DNA of 64,000 nucleotides, taken from Guptibacillus hwajinpoensis. GTDB taxonomy: Bacteria > Bacillota > Bacilli > Bacillales > Guptibacillaceae. Numbering within the stretch: position 1 is the first letter of the stretch; every line of letters begins with the position of its first letter. The notes below the pieces were generated by a model. It saw only the letters and a program-made list of their open reading frames with translations, was not told the origin of the DNA and did no database searches. The DNA is taken from assembly GCF_020171785.1 (NCBI RefSeq), contig NZ_JAIVAE010000011.1, forward strand, positions 1 through 64,000, given 5' to 3'. Position numbers and translations under genes: made by a program. Positions 9,550-19,147 of the stretch are shown in pieces.

Positions 9550-11730
9550 ATGACGATAGAAGAAGTGATGGAAAGAGCGGAGCAGTATTTGTCTGAAGAC
9601 GATCTCTCCTATCTTAATAGAGCATATGAATACGCGCGAAACGCACATGAAGGCCAGTACCGTAAATCGGGTGAACCCTATATTATTCATCCTATTGAGG
9701 TTGCTGGCATTCTTGTGAATCTTGAAGTGGACCCCGTCACAGTTGCAGGGGGCTTTCTTCATGATGTCGTCGAAGACACCGACGTAACGCTTGAGCAAAT
9801 ATCTGATGAATTCAGTCCTGAACTCGCTATGCTTGTAGATGGCGTAACAAAACTGAAGAAAATTAAATATAAATCAAAGCGCGAGCAGCAAGCTGAGAAT
9901 CATCGAAAAATGATGATTGCTATGGCTCAGGATATTAGGTGCATTCTCATTAAACTGGCAGACCGTCTTCATAATATGCGAACGTTGAAGCACATGCCCA
10001 AAGAAAAACAAATGCAAAAGGCAAATGAGACGTTAGAAATTTTTGCGCCTCTTGCGCATCGTCTTGGTATTTCCACGATTAAGTGGGAGCTCGAAGATAC
10101 AGCGCTTCGTTATTTAAATCCACAGCAATATTATCGCATTGTGAATTTAATGCAGAAGAAACGAGCCGAACGTGAAGGATTTGTACATGAAGTAGTGGAT
10201 GAAATTCAAGAACGTGTCAAAGAAGTATCGATCGATGCTGAAATTTCAGGACGCCCGAAGCACATTTATAGCATTTATCGAAAGATGGCAAAGCAGCATA
10301 AGCAATTCAATGAAATTTACGATTTACTGGCTGTCCGCATTGTTGTAAATAGCATTAAGGACTGCTATGCCGTTCTTGGCATTATTCATACTTGCTGGAA
10401 GCCAATGCCTGGTCGATTCAAAGATTATATTGCAATGCCAAAAGCGAATATGTATCAGTCGCTTCATACGACGGTGATTGGTCCAAAAGGTGATCCGCTT
10501 GAGGTGCAGATTCGAACGTCTGATATGCACAAAGTTGCTGAGTATGGGATTGCCGCGCATTGGGCTTATAAAGAAGGCGATCAAAATCAAGTGAATAGTT
10601 CTTTTGAGAAAAAGCTCTCTTGGTTCAGGCAAATTCTTGAATGGCAAAATGACGTTTCAAACGCTGAAGAGTTTATGGAGTCTCTTAAAATTGACTTATT
10701 TAGCGATATGGTTTTTGTTTTTACCCCTAAAGGCGATGTGTTTGAATTGCCGACAGGATCAGTTCCACTAGACTTCGCATATCGAATTCATACGGAAATT
10801 GGGAATCATTGCATTGGTGCAAAAGTGAATGGCAAAATGGTCCCGCTTGATCATCGATTAAAGACCGGGGATATTGTGGAAGTCCTAACATCGAAACACT
10901 CATATGGTCCTAGTAAAGACTGGTTGAAAATTAGTCAAAGTTCTCACGCTAAGAACAAAATTAAGCAGTGGTTTAAGAAAGAAAAGCGTGAAGAAAATGT
11001 AGTTAAAGGCCGGGAGCTAGTTGAAAAGGAAATAAAAAATCATGGCTTTGAATTAAAAGCCGTCCTGACTTCAGATAACATTGCGAATGTCTCGAAGAAA
11101 TTTAATTTTACAAGTGAAGAAGATATGTATGCCGCAGTTGGGTATGGGGGTATTACAGCCGCTCAAATTGCAACAAGATTAACCGATAAAGCGCGTAAAG
11201 AACGAACAAAAGAGCAGGAAGAAGAGCTTGCAAAATCCATTATTGAGGGGAAAACGCACTCACCTTCTAAACCGCTAAAACGAGCGGAGTCAGGAGTGCG
11301 CGTTAAAGGAATTGATAACCTGTTAATTCGTCTTTCGCGATGCTGTAATCCTGTTCCGGGTGATGATATCGTCGGTTATATTACTAAAGGAAGGGGTGTC
11401 TCCATTCACAGGAAAGACTGTCCGAATGTGAATGAAGATAACGCTCAAGAGCGTCTTCTTGAAGTGGAATGGGAAAGCGACTCTCCTAAAAGTTATAATG
11501 TTGATATTGAAATCAGTGGTTTTGATCGCCGTGGTCTTTTAAATGAAGTCCTGCAGGCCGTCGCTGAAACCAAAACGGATATGACATCCGTTTCGGGTCG
11601 ATCGGATAACAATAAAATGGCTACGATTAGCATGACTGTTTCTATTAGGAATACCGCTCACCTTCAGAAAGTCGTTGAGCGTGTGAAGCGAATTCCAGAT
11701 ATCTATGCTGTGCGTAGGATTATGCAGTAA
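9550..11730 (+). CDS. relA: bifunctional (p)ppGpp synthetase/hydrolase Rel
   Basis: Long RSH protein (726 aa; B. subtilis RelA is 734) that makes and degrades (p)ppGpp on stalled ribosomes. The hydrolase HD domain is intact: H47, and HD at 71-72 followed by VEDT. The synthetase carries [13 protein letters not shown] near residue 240. TGS ([12 protein letters not shown]) and zinc-finger (RCCNPVPGD) regions and a C-terminal ACT domain follow. Both catalytic halves look functional. ATG 9550 follows AAGGTGA; the TTG three bases earlier is too close to the ribosome site. Confidence 0.95.
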   Translation: MTIEEVMERAEQYLSEDDLSYLNRAYEYARNAHEGQYRKSGEPYIIHPIEVAGILVNLEVDPVTVAGGFLHDVVEDTDVTLEQISDEFSPELAMLVDGVTKLKKIKYKSKREQQAENHRKMMIAMAQDIRCILIKLADRLHNMRTLKHMPKEKQMQKANETLEIFAPLAHRLGISTIKWELEDTALRYLNPQQYYRIVNLMQKKRAEREGFVHEVVDEIQERVKEVSIDAEISGRPKHIYSIYRKMAKQHKQFNEIYDLLAVRIVVNSIKDCYAVLGIIHTCWKPMPGRFKDYIAMPKANMYQSLHTTVIGPKGDPLEVQIRTSDMHKVAEYGIAAHWAYKEGDQNQVNSSFEKKLSWFRQILEWQNDVSNAEEFMESLKIDLFSDMVFVFTPKGDVFELPTGSVPLDFAYRIHTEIGNHCIGAKVNGKMVPLDHRLKTGDIVEVLTSKHSYGPSKDWLKISQSSHAKNKIKQWFKKEKREENVVKGRELVEKEIKNHGFELKAVLTSDNIANVSKKFNFTSEEDMYAAVGYGGITAAQIATRLTDKARKERTKEQEEELAKSIIEGKTHSPSKPLKRAESGVRVKGIDNLLIRLSRCCNPVPGDDIVGYITKGRGVSIHRKDCPNVNEDNAQERLLEVEWESDSPKSYNVDIEISGFDRRGLLNEVLQAVAETKTDMTSVSGRSDNNKMATISMTVSIRNTAHLQKVVERVKRIPDIYAVRRIMQ

Positions 11731-11749
11731 AGTAGAAAGGAAGTTCTTC

Positions 11750-12193
11750 ATGAAAGCCGTTATACAACGTTCTAAGCATGCATCAGTCACCGTGAATGGA
11801 GAGACGACAGGTGAGATTGATTCGGGTCTTGTCGTCCTTCTAGGGGTCACTCACGAAGACACAACAGAGGATGCCGCTTATCTTGCTTCAAAGATTGCCA
11901 ATCTACGCATCTTTGAAGATGACAGTGATCGTATGAATTTATCTGTGAAAGATAAAGGCGGCGCCATTCTTTCGATTTCACAGTTCACTTTGTATGGAGA
12001 TTGCCGTAAAGGAAGGCGGCCGAACTTTATGAAAGCAGCAAAGCCTTCTGAAGCAGCCGTTTTATATGAGAAGTTCAATGAGCTACTTAGAAAAGAAGAT
12101 CTCGACGTACAGACTGGAATATTCGGTGAAATGATGGATGTTCAGCTTACGAATGATGGACCTGTTACCCTGGTGATTGAAAGTAAAGAATAG
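11750..12193 (+). CDS. dtd: D-aminoacyl-tRNA deacylase
   Basis: Homodimeric proofreading enzyme that removes D-amino acids (and Gly from tRNA-Ala) from mischarged tRNA. It is 147 aa, the standard length. The two active-site motifs are present: ISQFTLYGD near residue 78 and [11 protein letters not shown] near 90. ATG 11750 has AAAGGAAG upstream; a longer reading frame starting inside relA has no such site. It lies 19 bp after relA, the usual relA-dtd pair. Confidence 0.95.
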   Translation: MKAVIQRSKHASVTVNGETTGEIDSGLVVLLGVTHEDTTEDAAYLASKIANLRIFEDDSDRMNLSVKDKGGAILSISQFTLYGDCRKGRRPNFMKAAKPSEAAVLYEKFNELLRKEDLDVQTGIFGEMMDVQLTNDGPVTLVIESKE

Positions 12194-12195
12194 GT

Positions 12196-12226
12196 AAAAG
12201 CCGCGTTCCTTATGAACGCGGCTTTT
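12196..12226. terminator. bidirectional terminator between dtd and the amidase gene
   Basis: Stem AAAAGCCGCGTTC / GAACGCGGCTTTT with a five-base loop between two convergent genes; the flanking A and T runs serve both strands. Confidence 0.85.
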
Positions 12227-12265
12227 ATATTATTATTTCTTTAGGTTTAAATGCTTTTAGGGAGA

Positions 12266-13696
12266 TTATTGTAAAAATGCAAGAATTCCATTAGAAATTT
12301 CGTTCGTAATGTTATTTTGATAAGTCGACTTGTTCACTAATTGCTCTTCCCATGGGTTGGAAAGGAATCCTAGTTCCAGAAGAACGGAAGGCTGTTGATT
12401 ATTTCGAAGAACATAGTAATTGCCAAAACGTATGCCGCGATCTCGTAGAGAAGTTTCGTCGCCAATCTCAGCATGAATGGAAGAGGCAAGTGGCTTATCC
12501 GCTTCCTCATAGTAATAAGTCGTCGTCCCATTTGCCGTTGGATCGACAGTGCTGTCGAAATGAATGCTGACAAAAGCATCTGCTTGGTGTTGTTCAGAAA
12601 TTATAGTTCGTTGTGCAAGTGAGATAAATGTATCATCATCTCTTGTTAAAATCACTTCTACACCTGCGTTTTTTAATTTCTCAGCAATCGTGTTCGTTGT
12701 TTTGAGAGTAAGGATTTTCTCAAGCGTAGTAATTCCTAAAGCTCCACTATCAAAACCGCCGTGTCCAGCATCTAGTACGACTGTTTTTCCAGACTTTAAC
12801 TTGGGAGAAGTGGTAAGCCTTGAAGCAGTTGAAACGACCCAATCCGCTACGTAAGCTGAACGGCCATCATCAAGGAGTATACGATACCATTCACCTTCTT
12901 TTCCATCTATTTGATAGCGCTCTTGGACCGATGCTTGCTTGATGACATCATTGCTTAAGGCAGGTCCGCTTCTAAGGTTTGTTGCGTGGTATAAAATCGT
13001 CACAAAGCCTGCCTCTTCCTTCTTATTCGTGTTTTGTAAATAGGTAGTATCCACCCATCCTAATTGTCCGTTTTCATATCGAATAAAACTCCAGTTGTTT
13101 TCTGTTTTGATTTCTTCAACGACAGAACCTGAAGGAAGCTGAGATAAAATGCGGTTTTCTGTCCCAGGCATTTCTCGAACATTTAATAGTCGTGTGGTGA
13201 CTTCTTTTTTTATACTGGAATTGTTTGCATTATCTTGTGTTGTTGAATTTACTAACCATGAAGCTACCCAGCCCGTTTGACCGTTATAATCGATTGAAAT
13301 CCAATCACCATCGATCTTTAACACGTTCCATTCGCTTTCTTGGGAAATACTCCCGATAATTTTGTGCTCTTTTCCTGGACCAGCTCGTACTTGTAAATCA
13401 GCTACGGTGGATCGAATGGTTTGTTCGGTCTGCGAATCAGTCATTAACATTGCGAAACTGGTGGCTACCCAACCTTTTTTTCCGGTAGGAAGTTCTACAT
13501 ATAGCCAATTATCTTGACTATCAATGATCGTTGCTTTGTTACCTTGGTGAACTTGAGCAATGATAGTGGACGAAATAGATGGTTCTGAGCGCACATTAAC
13601 GGTTTGTTCAAAAAGGGCACGAGTAGCCGCTGAAGTTGTATGAGGAATAAAAAGGGCTATTAATAATAGGCTCAGAATAAAAATCAATCTTTTCAA
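12266..13696 (-). CDS. N-acetylmuramoyl-L-alanine amidase with SH3b repeats (YrvJ-like)
   Basis: Secreted cell-wall hydrolase of 476 aa. A signal peptide (residues 1-23, ending TTSAA) is followed by four bacterial SH3 repeats of about 65 residues (VNVRSEPS, LQVRAGPG, LLNVREMPG, TNLRSGPA mark their starts). The C-terminal Amidase_3 domain runs from about residue 305, with the zinc-site motif VLDAGHGGFDSG, then SIHFD and LLELGFLSN. It cuts the amide between MurNAc and the stem peptide. The start is TTG with GAAAGGAG upstream. It holds the yrvJ position between dtd and hisS and is transcribed against both. Confidence 0.9.
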   Translation of the reverse strand: MKRLIFILSLLLIALFIPHTTSAATRALFEQTVNVRSEPSISSTIIAQVHQGNKATIIDSQDNWLYVELPTGKKGWVATSFAMLMTDSQTEQTIRSTVADLQVRAGPGKEHKIIGSISQESEWNVLKIDGDWISIDYNGQTGWVASWLVNSTTQDNANNSSIKKEVTTRLLNVREMPGTENRILSQLPSGSVVEEIKTENNWSFIRYENGQLGWVDTTYLQNTNKKEEAGFVTILYHATNLRSGPALSNDVIKQASVQERYQIDGKEGEWYRILLDDGRSAYVADWVVSTASRLTTSPKLKSGKTVVLDAGHGGFDSGALGITTLEKILTLKTTNTIAEKLKNAGVEVILTRDDDTFISLAQRTIISEQHQADAFVSIHFDSTVDPTANGTTTYYYEEADKPLASSIHAEIGDETSLRDRGIRFGNYYVLRNNQQPSVLLELGFLSNPWEEQLVNKSTYQNNITNEISNGILAFLQ

Positions 13697-13827
13697 TGGA
13701 AATCTCCTTTCAATAAATCTTAGCTTAGATAATTTCTTTATCGGATGAAAAGATTCCTTCGTTTAGTTGTAAAACCTTTACTTTTTGGTGAAACTAAGAA
13801 AATACTACACGAAGAGGGTGAGCTTTC

Positions 13828-14001
13828 ATGCGATCGACAAATAAAGAAATGATGAGCTACAACATGTCGCAACCGGAATTTGGCGTCGACTTTCATGATT
13901 TTCTACAAAAAGAGCAGTGTTTGTCAAATATGGAACTCGCGGAAGAATTTGGACTGTCTCTAAAAAGTGTAAAGATCATGAAACAAAAAATGAAACGTTA
14001 A
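13828..14001 (+). CDS. small conserved protein upstream of hisS (YrzK-like)
   Basis: A 57-aa ORF with a good ribosome site (AGAGGGTGAGC) ahead of its ATG. Its second half, SNMELAEEFGLSLKSVKIMK (residues 33-52), reads as a helix-turn-helix of the sigma-70 region 4 type, while the N-terminus is unstructured-looking. B. subtilis has a small gene (yrzK) of about this size here, which I take as the counterpart from position. Its stop codon is just before the T-box promoter. Function is unknown; DNA or RNA-polymerase binding is only suggested by the HTH pattern. Confidence 0.65.
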   Translation: MRSTNKEMMSYNMSQPEFGVDFHDFLQKEQCLSNMELAEEFGLSLKSVKIMKQKMKR

Positions 14002-14015
14002 CACGAGGAATCCCC

Positions 14016-14044
14016 TTGACAAAAAAAAGACTGACTCGTATGAT
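14016..14044 (+). promoter_or_regulatory. sigma-A promoter of the hisS-aspS T-box leader
   Basis: Consensus TTGACA, 17-base spacer, TATGAT. It starts 15 bp after the small ORF and drives the T-box leader. Confidence 0.85.
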
Positions 14045-14050
14045 AGAAAA

Positions 14051-14321
14051 CAATTCAGTAAATCGATACGAAGCTCCGTTGAGGAAGAAAAGTAAAAAAA
14101 TACCGGGTTGAGCAGAGAGGAAATGCCGTTAGGCTGAGAGCATTTCTCGATACCGCTTTTTTGAAAGACACTTCCAAGGATCGCCTCCGAACAGTTAACT
14201 CAGTAGGGGGCGACGTAGACAGGCGTTAACTGTTTCAAGCGGAAGGATATATCCTTCCATTAGGGTGGCACCGCGGGTAACTCTCGTCCCTGAATTTCGA
14301 TTCAGGGATGGGAGTTTTTTT
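14051..14321 (+). ncRNA. T-box riboswitch of hisS-aspS
   Basis: Leader RNA that senses uncharged tRNA and permits read-through. The T-box core AGGGTGGCACCGCG is at 14262-14275. The terminator follows at 14283-14314 (CTCGTCCCTGAA stem) with a U run at 14315-14321. Stem I spans about 14110-14180. On its 3' side lies GACAC (14167-14171), which contains both an Asp codon (GAC) and a His codon (CAC) overlapping by one base, as expected for a leader that serves hisS and aspS together. The core and terminator are certain; the specifier position is inferred by eye. Confidence 0.92.
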
Positions 14322-14395
14322 GTATCCAAAAAAGGTACCACTCGTTCAGTTTCGCAGTGGAAAGCTTCTTACTGGTGATTAAAGGAGGATAAAGA

Positions 14396-15676
14396 ATGAG
14401 TTTTCAAATTCCTAGGGGTACTCAGGATATTGTTCCTGGTACATCAGAGTTATGGCAATACATTGAAAATAAGGCTAGAGATATTTGCCGTAGATACAAT
14501 TATCATGAACTTCGCACACCAATCTTTGAACATACCGAGTTATTTCAACGCGGAGTAGGTGATACAACAGATATCGTCCAAAAAGAAATGTACACATTTG
14601 AAGATCGAGGAAATCGTAGTTTAACACTTCGTCCTGAGGGCACTGCTTCAGCCGTTCGGGCTTATGTTAATAATAAAATGTACGGTTTACCTGAGCAGCC
14701 GGTTAAACTGTATTACATTGGTCCGATGTTTCGATATGAACGTCCGCAATCAGGTAGAATGAGACAATTTGTTCAGTTTGGCATTGAGGCGCTTGGTAGT
14801 AACGATCCTTCCATTGATGCTGAAGTTATTGCCCTTGCAATGGGACTATATCAGGAGTTAGGGTTAAAAAAGCTTAAGCTTTACTTAAATAGTCTTGGTG
14901 ATAAAGAAAGTCGTGAAGCTCATCGTAAATCATTAGTGGATCACTTTGAACCGAGAATCGGAGAGTTTTGTAGCGATTGTCAAAGTCGTCTTGAAAAAAA
15001 TCCCCTTCGTATTCTTGATTGTAAAAAGGACCGTGACCATGAATTGATGGCAACTGCGCCTTCAATCATTGATTACTTAAACGAAGACTCAGCAACTTAT
15101 TTTGCAAATGTAAAAGAAGCGCTCGATCAAATGGGAATTGATTACGTTCTCGATGATCGTCTTGTTCGCGGGTTAGATTATTACAACCACACTGCATTTG
15201 AGATTATGAGTGATGCGGAAGGATTTGGTGCCATAACCACGCTTAGCGGTGGTGGTCGCTACAATGGGCTAGTTGAGGAGATGGGTGGCCCATCAACTCC
15301 AGGGATTGGCTTTGCCATGAGCATCGAGCGCTTATTAATGGCGTTAGAAGCAGAAGGCGTAGAATTACCGATTGAAAAGACAATTGATTGTTACGTTGTC
15401 ACAATGGGAGAGGAAGCGCAAAAAGTTTCGAACGGCCTTGTTCAAAAACTTAGAAAAGCCGGACTTTCAACGGAACGTGATTATCTTGATAAGAAGATGA
15501 AAGGTCAGTTTAAAGCGGCTAACCGCCTTCATTCAAAATATGTCGCTATTCTAGGCGATGAAGAAATTCAAAAAAATGAAATTAATATAAAAAATATGAA
15601 CACTGGCGAACAAGAGGCGATTAGCCTTGCAGAAGTTGATACCTATCTTTGTATGAAATTAAAGGAGGAAGTTTAA
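14396..15676 (+). CDS. hisS: histidine--tRNA ligase
   Basis: Class II aminoacyl-tRNA synthetase, 426 aa. It contains motif 2 ([19 protein letters not shown]), the HisRS-specific [14 protein letters not shown] and motif 3 ([12 protein letters not shown]), then an anticodon-binding domain from about residue 330. The ATG has a near-perfect AAAGGAGG site. aspS starts 2 bp after its stop codon, so both enzymes are made from one T-box-controlled transcript. Confidence 0.96.
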   Translation: MSFQIPRGTQDIVPGTSELWQYIENKARDICRRYNYHELRTPIFEHTELFQRGVGDTTDIVQKEMYTFEDRGNRSLTLRPEGTASAVRAYVNNKMYGLPEQPVKLYYIGPMFRYERPQSGRMRQFVQFGIEALGSNDPSIDAEVIALAMGLYQELGLKKLKLYLNSLGDKESREAHRKSLVDHFEPRIGEFCSDCQSRLEKNPLRILDCKKDRDHELMATAPSIIDYLNEDSATYFANVKEALDQMGIDYVLDDRLVRGLDYYNHTAFEIMSDAEGFGAITTLSGGGRYNGLVEEMGGPSTPGIGFAMSIERLLMALEAEGVELPIEKTIDCYVVTMGEEAQKVSNGLVQKLRKAGLSTERDYLDKKMKGQFKAANRLHSKYVAILGDEEIQKNEINIKNMNTGEQEAISLAEVDTYLCMKLKEEV

Positions 15677-15678
15677 GA

Positions 15679-17466
15679 ATGATCGGAAGAAGTCACTCAT
15701 GTGGAAAGATTCGTGAAAACGAAATCGGAGAAATAGTAGAATTAAAAGGATGGGTTCAAAAACGTCGTGATCTTGGTGGGTTAATTTTCATTGATTTTAG
15801 AGACCGTTCTGGGATTGTTCAGGTTGTTTTCAATCCGGATTTATCCAAAGAAGCGCTAGAACTTGCAGAGAATGTCAGAAATGAATATGTGCTAGGCATT
15901 ACAGGGAAAGTAGTAGCACGTGCAGAAGGGACGGTTAATCCCAATTTACCAACTGGTTCGATTGAAGTACATGCTGAATCACTTGAAATTCTCAATGCGG
16001 CTAAAAACCCTCCCATTAGCATTGCAAACGATGTAGAGGTTGGAGAAGACATTCGCTTAAAGTATCGCTATCTAGACCTTCGACGTCCGGTTATGCAAGA
16101 AACATTTAAGCTTCGTCATCGGACAACGAAAGTAATACGTGATTTTCTAGATCAGAATGAATTTCTTGAGATTGAAACCCCTATGCTAACAAAAAGTACG
16201 CCTGAAGGTGCTCGTGACTACTTAGTACCTAGCCGAGTGCACGATGGAGAATTTTATGCACTTCCACAATCTCCTCAGCTGTTTAAACAGCTGTTAATGG
16301 TTTCTGGATTTGAACGTTATTACCAGGTTGTTCGCTGTTTCCGTGATGAAGACCTTAGAGCGGACCGACAACCGGAATTTACTCAGGTTGATATTGAAAC
16401 TTCATTCCTTCCAAAAGAGGATTTAATTTCCATGATGGAAGAAATGATGAGTGCTGTATTGAAAGAAACGAAAGGCATCGAAATGAAGACACCTTTCCAG
16501 CGTATGACTCATGCTGAAGCAATGAATCGCTATGGATCAGATAAGCCAGACACACGCTTTGAAATGGAATTTGTAGATGTATCTGAACTCGTGAAGGATT
16601 CTGATTTCAAAGTATTCTCTGGAGCAGTTGCTTCTGGTGGAGCAGTAAAAGGTATCAATGCAAAAGGCGCTGCTAGTGAATATTCACGCAAAGATATTGA
16701 CGCTTTAACAGAGTATGTGAAAACATATAAAGCAAAAGGACTTGCATGGTTGAAAGTAGAGGAAGATGGTTTGAAAGGACCTATTTCTAAATTCTTTGAT
16801 GAATCACAAGCTACTCAACTAAAAGAAGCATTTGACGCTGAAGCGGGAGACCTCCTACTCTTCGTAGCTGACAGTAAATCTGTTGTTGCTGATAGTCTTG
16901 GTTCTCTTCGTACAAAGCTTGGTAAAGACCTGGGCCTTATTGATTATTCGAAGTTTAACTTCCTTTGGATTATGGACTTCCCGCTTATGAGTTATGATGA
17001 GGAAGCAGATCGATATTTTGCAGAGCATCATCCATTTACAATGCCGTTGAAAGAAGATCTTCACCTCCTTGAAGAAGAGCCTGGCAAAGTACGTGCAGAT
17101 GCATATGACCTTGTACTCAATGGTTATGAGCTTGGCGGTGGTTCTCAGCGTATTTTCCAACGCGATATTCAGGAAAAAATGTTTAAAGCATTAGGCTTTA
17201 CAAAAGAAGAGGCAGAAGCAGAGTTCGGTTTCCTTCTTGAAGCATTCGAATACGGAACGCCTCCACATGGCGGAATTGCTTTTGGACTTGATCGTCTCGT
17301 TATGTTGCTTGCTGGAAGAACGAATCTTCGCGATACAATTGCTTTCCCTAAAACAGCTAGCGCCAGCTGCTTGTTAACGGAAGCGCCGTCTCCTGTTAGT
17401 GAAGATCAGTTGAAAGAACTACATCTTGAACTAGCTAAGAAGCCAGTTGCCGCTGAGAAAGAATAA
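15679..17466 (+). CDS. aspS: aspartate--tRNA ligase
   Basis: Class IIb synthetase of 595 aa, bacterial type. It has an N-terminal OB-fold anticodon domain (residues 1-110), the catalytic core with [18 protein letters not shown], the bacterial GAD insertion and motif 3, [16 protein letters not shown] 15679 uses AAAGGAGGA lying inside the end of hisS. An earlier in-frame start within hisS has no ribosome site. Confidence 0.96.
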   Translation: MIGRSHSCGKIRENEIGEIVELKGWVQKRRDLGGLIFIDFRDRSGIVQVVFNPDLSKEALELAENVRNEYVLGITGKVVARAEGTVNPNLPTGSIEVHAESLEILNAAKNPPISIANDVEVGEDIRLKYRYLDLRRPVMQETFKLRHRTTKVIRDFLDQNEFLEIETPMLTKSTPEGARDYLVPSRVHDGEFYALPQSPQLFKQLLMVSGFERYYQVVRCFRDEDLRADRQPEFTQVDIETSFLPKEDLISMMEEMMSAVLKETKGIEMKTPFQRMTHAEAMNRYGSDKPDTRFEMEFVDVSELVKDSDFKVFSGAVASGGAVKGINAKGAASEYSRKDIDALTEYVKTYKAKGLAWLKVEEDGLKGPISKFFDESQATQLKEAFDAEAGDLLLFVADSKSVVADSLGSLRTKLGKDLGLIDYSKFNFLWIMDFPLMSYDEEADRYFAEHHPFTMPLKEDLHLLEEEPGKVRADAYDLVLNGYELGGGSQRIFQRDIQEKMFKALGFTKEEAEAEFGFLLEAFEYGTPPHGGIAFGLDRLVMLLAGRTNLRDTIAFPKTASASCLLTEAPSPVSEDQLKELHLELAKKPVAAEKE

Positions 17467-17496
17467 AAATAATAAAAAGGACCTAATCCTCGAAGA

Positions 17497-17525
17497 TTGA
17501 AATCGATTAGAAGGTCTGCTATAAT
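17497..17525 (+). promoter_or_regulatory. sigma-A promoter of 6S RNA
   Basis: TTGAAA, 17-base spacer, perfect TATAAT, placing the start near 17532. Confidence 0.8.
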
Positions 17526-17531
17526 TCAATT

Positions 17532-17731
17532 ACAAGTTAACGAAGAGTCCTGAAGTGTTCGTTTACTTCCATAATAATTTGAGCCAACACTTTTACAACG
17601 GGAGCCTGATTCTTTCCGTTCAAAGTACATGCCTCGGTAGCTGAGGACGTACGGAGAGTGGAATAGGGCACCCACCTGCCAATGCAGGTTCAACAATTAT
17701 GGAAAGGACGGCACAGTTGGGGCTCTTCTAT
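17532..17731 (+). ncRNA. ssrS: 6S RNA (6S-1 / BsrA type)
   Basis: Regulatory RNA that binds the sigma-A RNA polymerase holoenzyme by mimicking an open promoter. The closing stem pairs AAGAGTCC (17543-17550) with GGGGCTCTT (17719-17727). Inside are the two conserved arms around a large bulge (GAAGTGTTCG near the 5' side; CCAACACTTTTACAACGGG and GCCTCGGTAGCTGAGG in the apical arm), as in Bacillus 6S-1. The location just after aspS is also that of the B. subtilis gene. Both ends are approximate. Confidence 0.88.
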
Positions 17732-17750
17732 TTTTATGACAATTAATAAA

Positions 17751-17786
17751 GCATCCGCTCAAGTCTTGAGCGGATGCTTTTTCTTT
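17751..17786 (+). terminator. terminator downstream of 6S RNA
   Basis: Perfect 12-bp stem GCATCCGCTCAA / TTGAGCGGATGC with a three-base loop and a T-rich tail. Confidence 0.85.
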
Positions 17787-17842
17787 AGGTAAATTTTAGA
17801 TTCAAGTGCAGCCCCCTGTCTCAGGATCTTCCGCTTTTCGGA

Positions 17843-18324
17843 GATCCAGCTGCAGCGCCCAGACACTCGGTCACTTCACCTTTTCATCCGAACACCAAGA
17901 CCGTGTTCAAATGAAAAGGCTCCAGTGCCTGCCGTGTCTAAACGGGCGCTTTCGCTTTTCGGAGATCCAGCTGCGACTCGCAGAAACTGCGATATTTCAC
18001 TCTTTCACCAGAACACAAAGGGCGTGTTCTAGTTCAAGAGTTCCAATATCTCCGTTTCTAAGCGCTCGTCTCCGCCTTTCGTAGATCCAGCTGCAGCGCC
18101 CAGGCACTCGGTCACTTCACCTTTTCATCCGAACACCAAGACCGTGTTCAAATGAAAAGGCTCCAGTGCCTGCCGTGTCTAAACGGGCGCTTTCGCTTTT
18201 CGTAGATCCAGCTGCGACTCGCAGAAACTGCGATATTTCACTCTTTCACCAGAACACAAAGGGCGTGTTCTAGTTCAAGAGTTCTAATATCTCCGTTTCT
18301 AGACGCTCGTCTCCGCTTTTCGCT
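17843..18324. repeat. four-unit tandem array of ~120-bp hairpin repeats (A-B-A-B)
   Basis: Four units begin with GATCCAGCTGC at 17843, 17964, 18084 and 18205. Units 1 and 3 (type A) differ at only two positions that I can see, and units 2 and 4 (type B) at about six. A and B share ends and layout but diverge in the middle. Each type A unit folds on itself: AGCGCCC pairs with GGGCGCT, CCTTTTCAT with ATGAAAAGG, and GAACAC with GTGTTC around a short loop. A degraded partial unit seems to precede at about 17805-17842. There is no coding potential I trust. The AGCGCC...GGCGCTttcGCTTTTC pattern resembles dispersed intergenic repeats of Bacillaceae. Confidence 0.85.
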
Positions 18325-18325
18325 T

Positions 18326-18991
18326 TTACCTCGCGACTTTTTCTAGATTCCCATTCTTGTCCATTTTGAAGGTTGGGACGTTTTGGTCTTCGTTGTCGTT
18401 TAGGACGACCATTCTTCTGGCTCGGTCCATGATTTGGATGAGGGATTGGTAATCTTCTTTCATGACTTGTTGTTCGTTTTCAAGTGTTTTGATTCTTTGG
18501 TTGAGCAGGGTGTTTTCTTCTCTTAGTAGCTGATTCTCCGATTCTAGTTTATCAAGGTTTGTTCTAAGTTTGTTTGTTGAGGATGCGGATTGTTCGAGAT
18601 TGGATAAGAATGTGATGACATCTCTCATCGTTAGTTCCTTCTTAGTTTGGATTGGTTCAGTCGTGTTGGCTGGTGTTTTAAGTACAGGTTTGGCGACAGG
18701 TTGTTCTTGCTGTAATGGTGTATGCATCTCGTTCTTCGTATATTCCGGTTGTCTACGCTCAGCACGCTTCATTTCTTTTCGCTGCTTTTTCGCAAGCTTT
18801 AAAGCCTGTTCGTATCGATCTCTGACAATGGCGTTCCAACGGAATCCAACGGCTGCTGATGTTCGGCTAAGTCGATCGCCGACTTCGTCAAAGGCTTTTA
18901 ATTGTGTACTACCTTCCCTAACATGCCGCAGCACTGTTTCGGCAAGCATTAAATCATCTTCATGAGACCAGGCATCTTGTCTTACTTTCAT
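18326..18991 (-). CDS. RsfA/GerR-family sporulation transcription regulator
   Basis: Protein of 221 aa whose N-terminus (residues 6-60) is a Myb/SANT-like DNA-binding domain with WSHEDDLMLAETVLRHVREG and VGFRWNAIVRDRY. It continues with a basic linker (KKQRKEMKRAERR) and ends in a coiled coil (about 130-190). This is the layout of RsfA, a prespore regulator under sigma-F, and its mother-cell relative GerR; I cannot tell which. The ATG follows AAAGGAG. Its stop codon touches the hairpin repeats, which may serve as its terminator. B. subtilis carries tcdA (yrvM) in this slot instead. Confidence 0.8.
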   Translation of the reverse strand: MKVRQDAWSHEDDLMLAETVLRHVREGSTQLKAFDEVGDRLSRTSAAVGFRWNAIVRDRYEQALKLAKKQRKEMKRAERRQPEYTKNEMHTPLQQEQPVAKPVLKTPANTTEPIQTKKELTMRDVITFLSNLEQSASSTNKLRTNLDKLESENQLLREENTLLNQRIKTLENEQQVMKEDYQSLIQIMDRARRMVVLNDNEDQNVPTFKMDKNGNLEKVAR

Positions 18992-19109
18992 TTCCTTCAG
19001 CTCCTTTATGTGGTGAAAAACTTTGCGTTTTGAAAGTAATCATAGCTTTGCCAGTCTGGAAGAATTTATACAGAAGTCTTGTAAATTTAAGATAGATTGC
19101 AAGAATAGA

Positions 19110-19147
19110 TAAAAAAACAACAGGGGCTAGCCCCCTGCTGTTACGGT
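19110..19147 (-). terminator. terminator of rarA
   Basis: GC-rich palindrome around GGGGCTAGCCCC, with an A run on its left on the + strand, so a U run on the - strand. It overlaps the rarA stop codon. Confidence 0.75.

Noticed and set aside
12352-12854. + strand open frames inside the amidase gene
   Set aside because: They are antisense shadows of a clearly conserved amidase.
17806-18084. A 92-codon open frame through the repeat array
   Set aside because: It is created by the stem sequences, has no ribosome site and does not resemble a protein; the identical second repeat half does not preserve it.
17843-18324. CRISPR-like array
   Set aside because: The units are ~120 bp, directly abutting and self-complementary, with no unique spacers and no cas genes.
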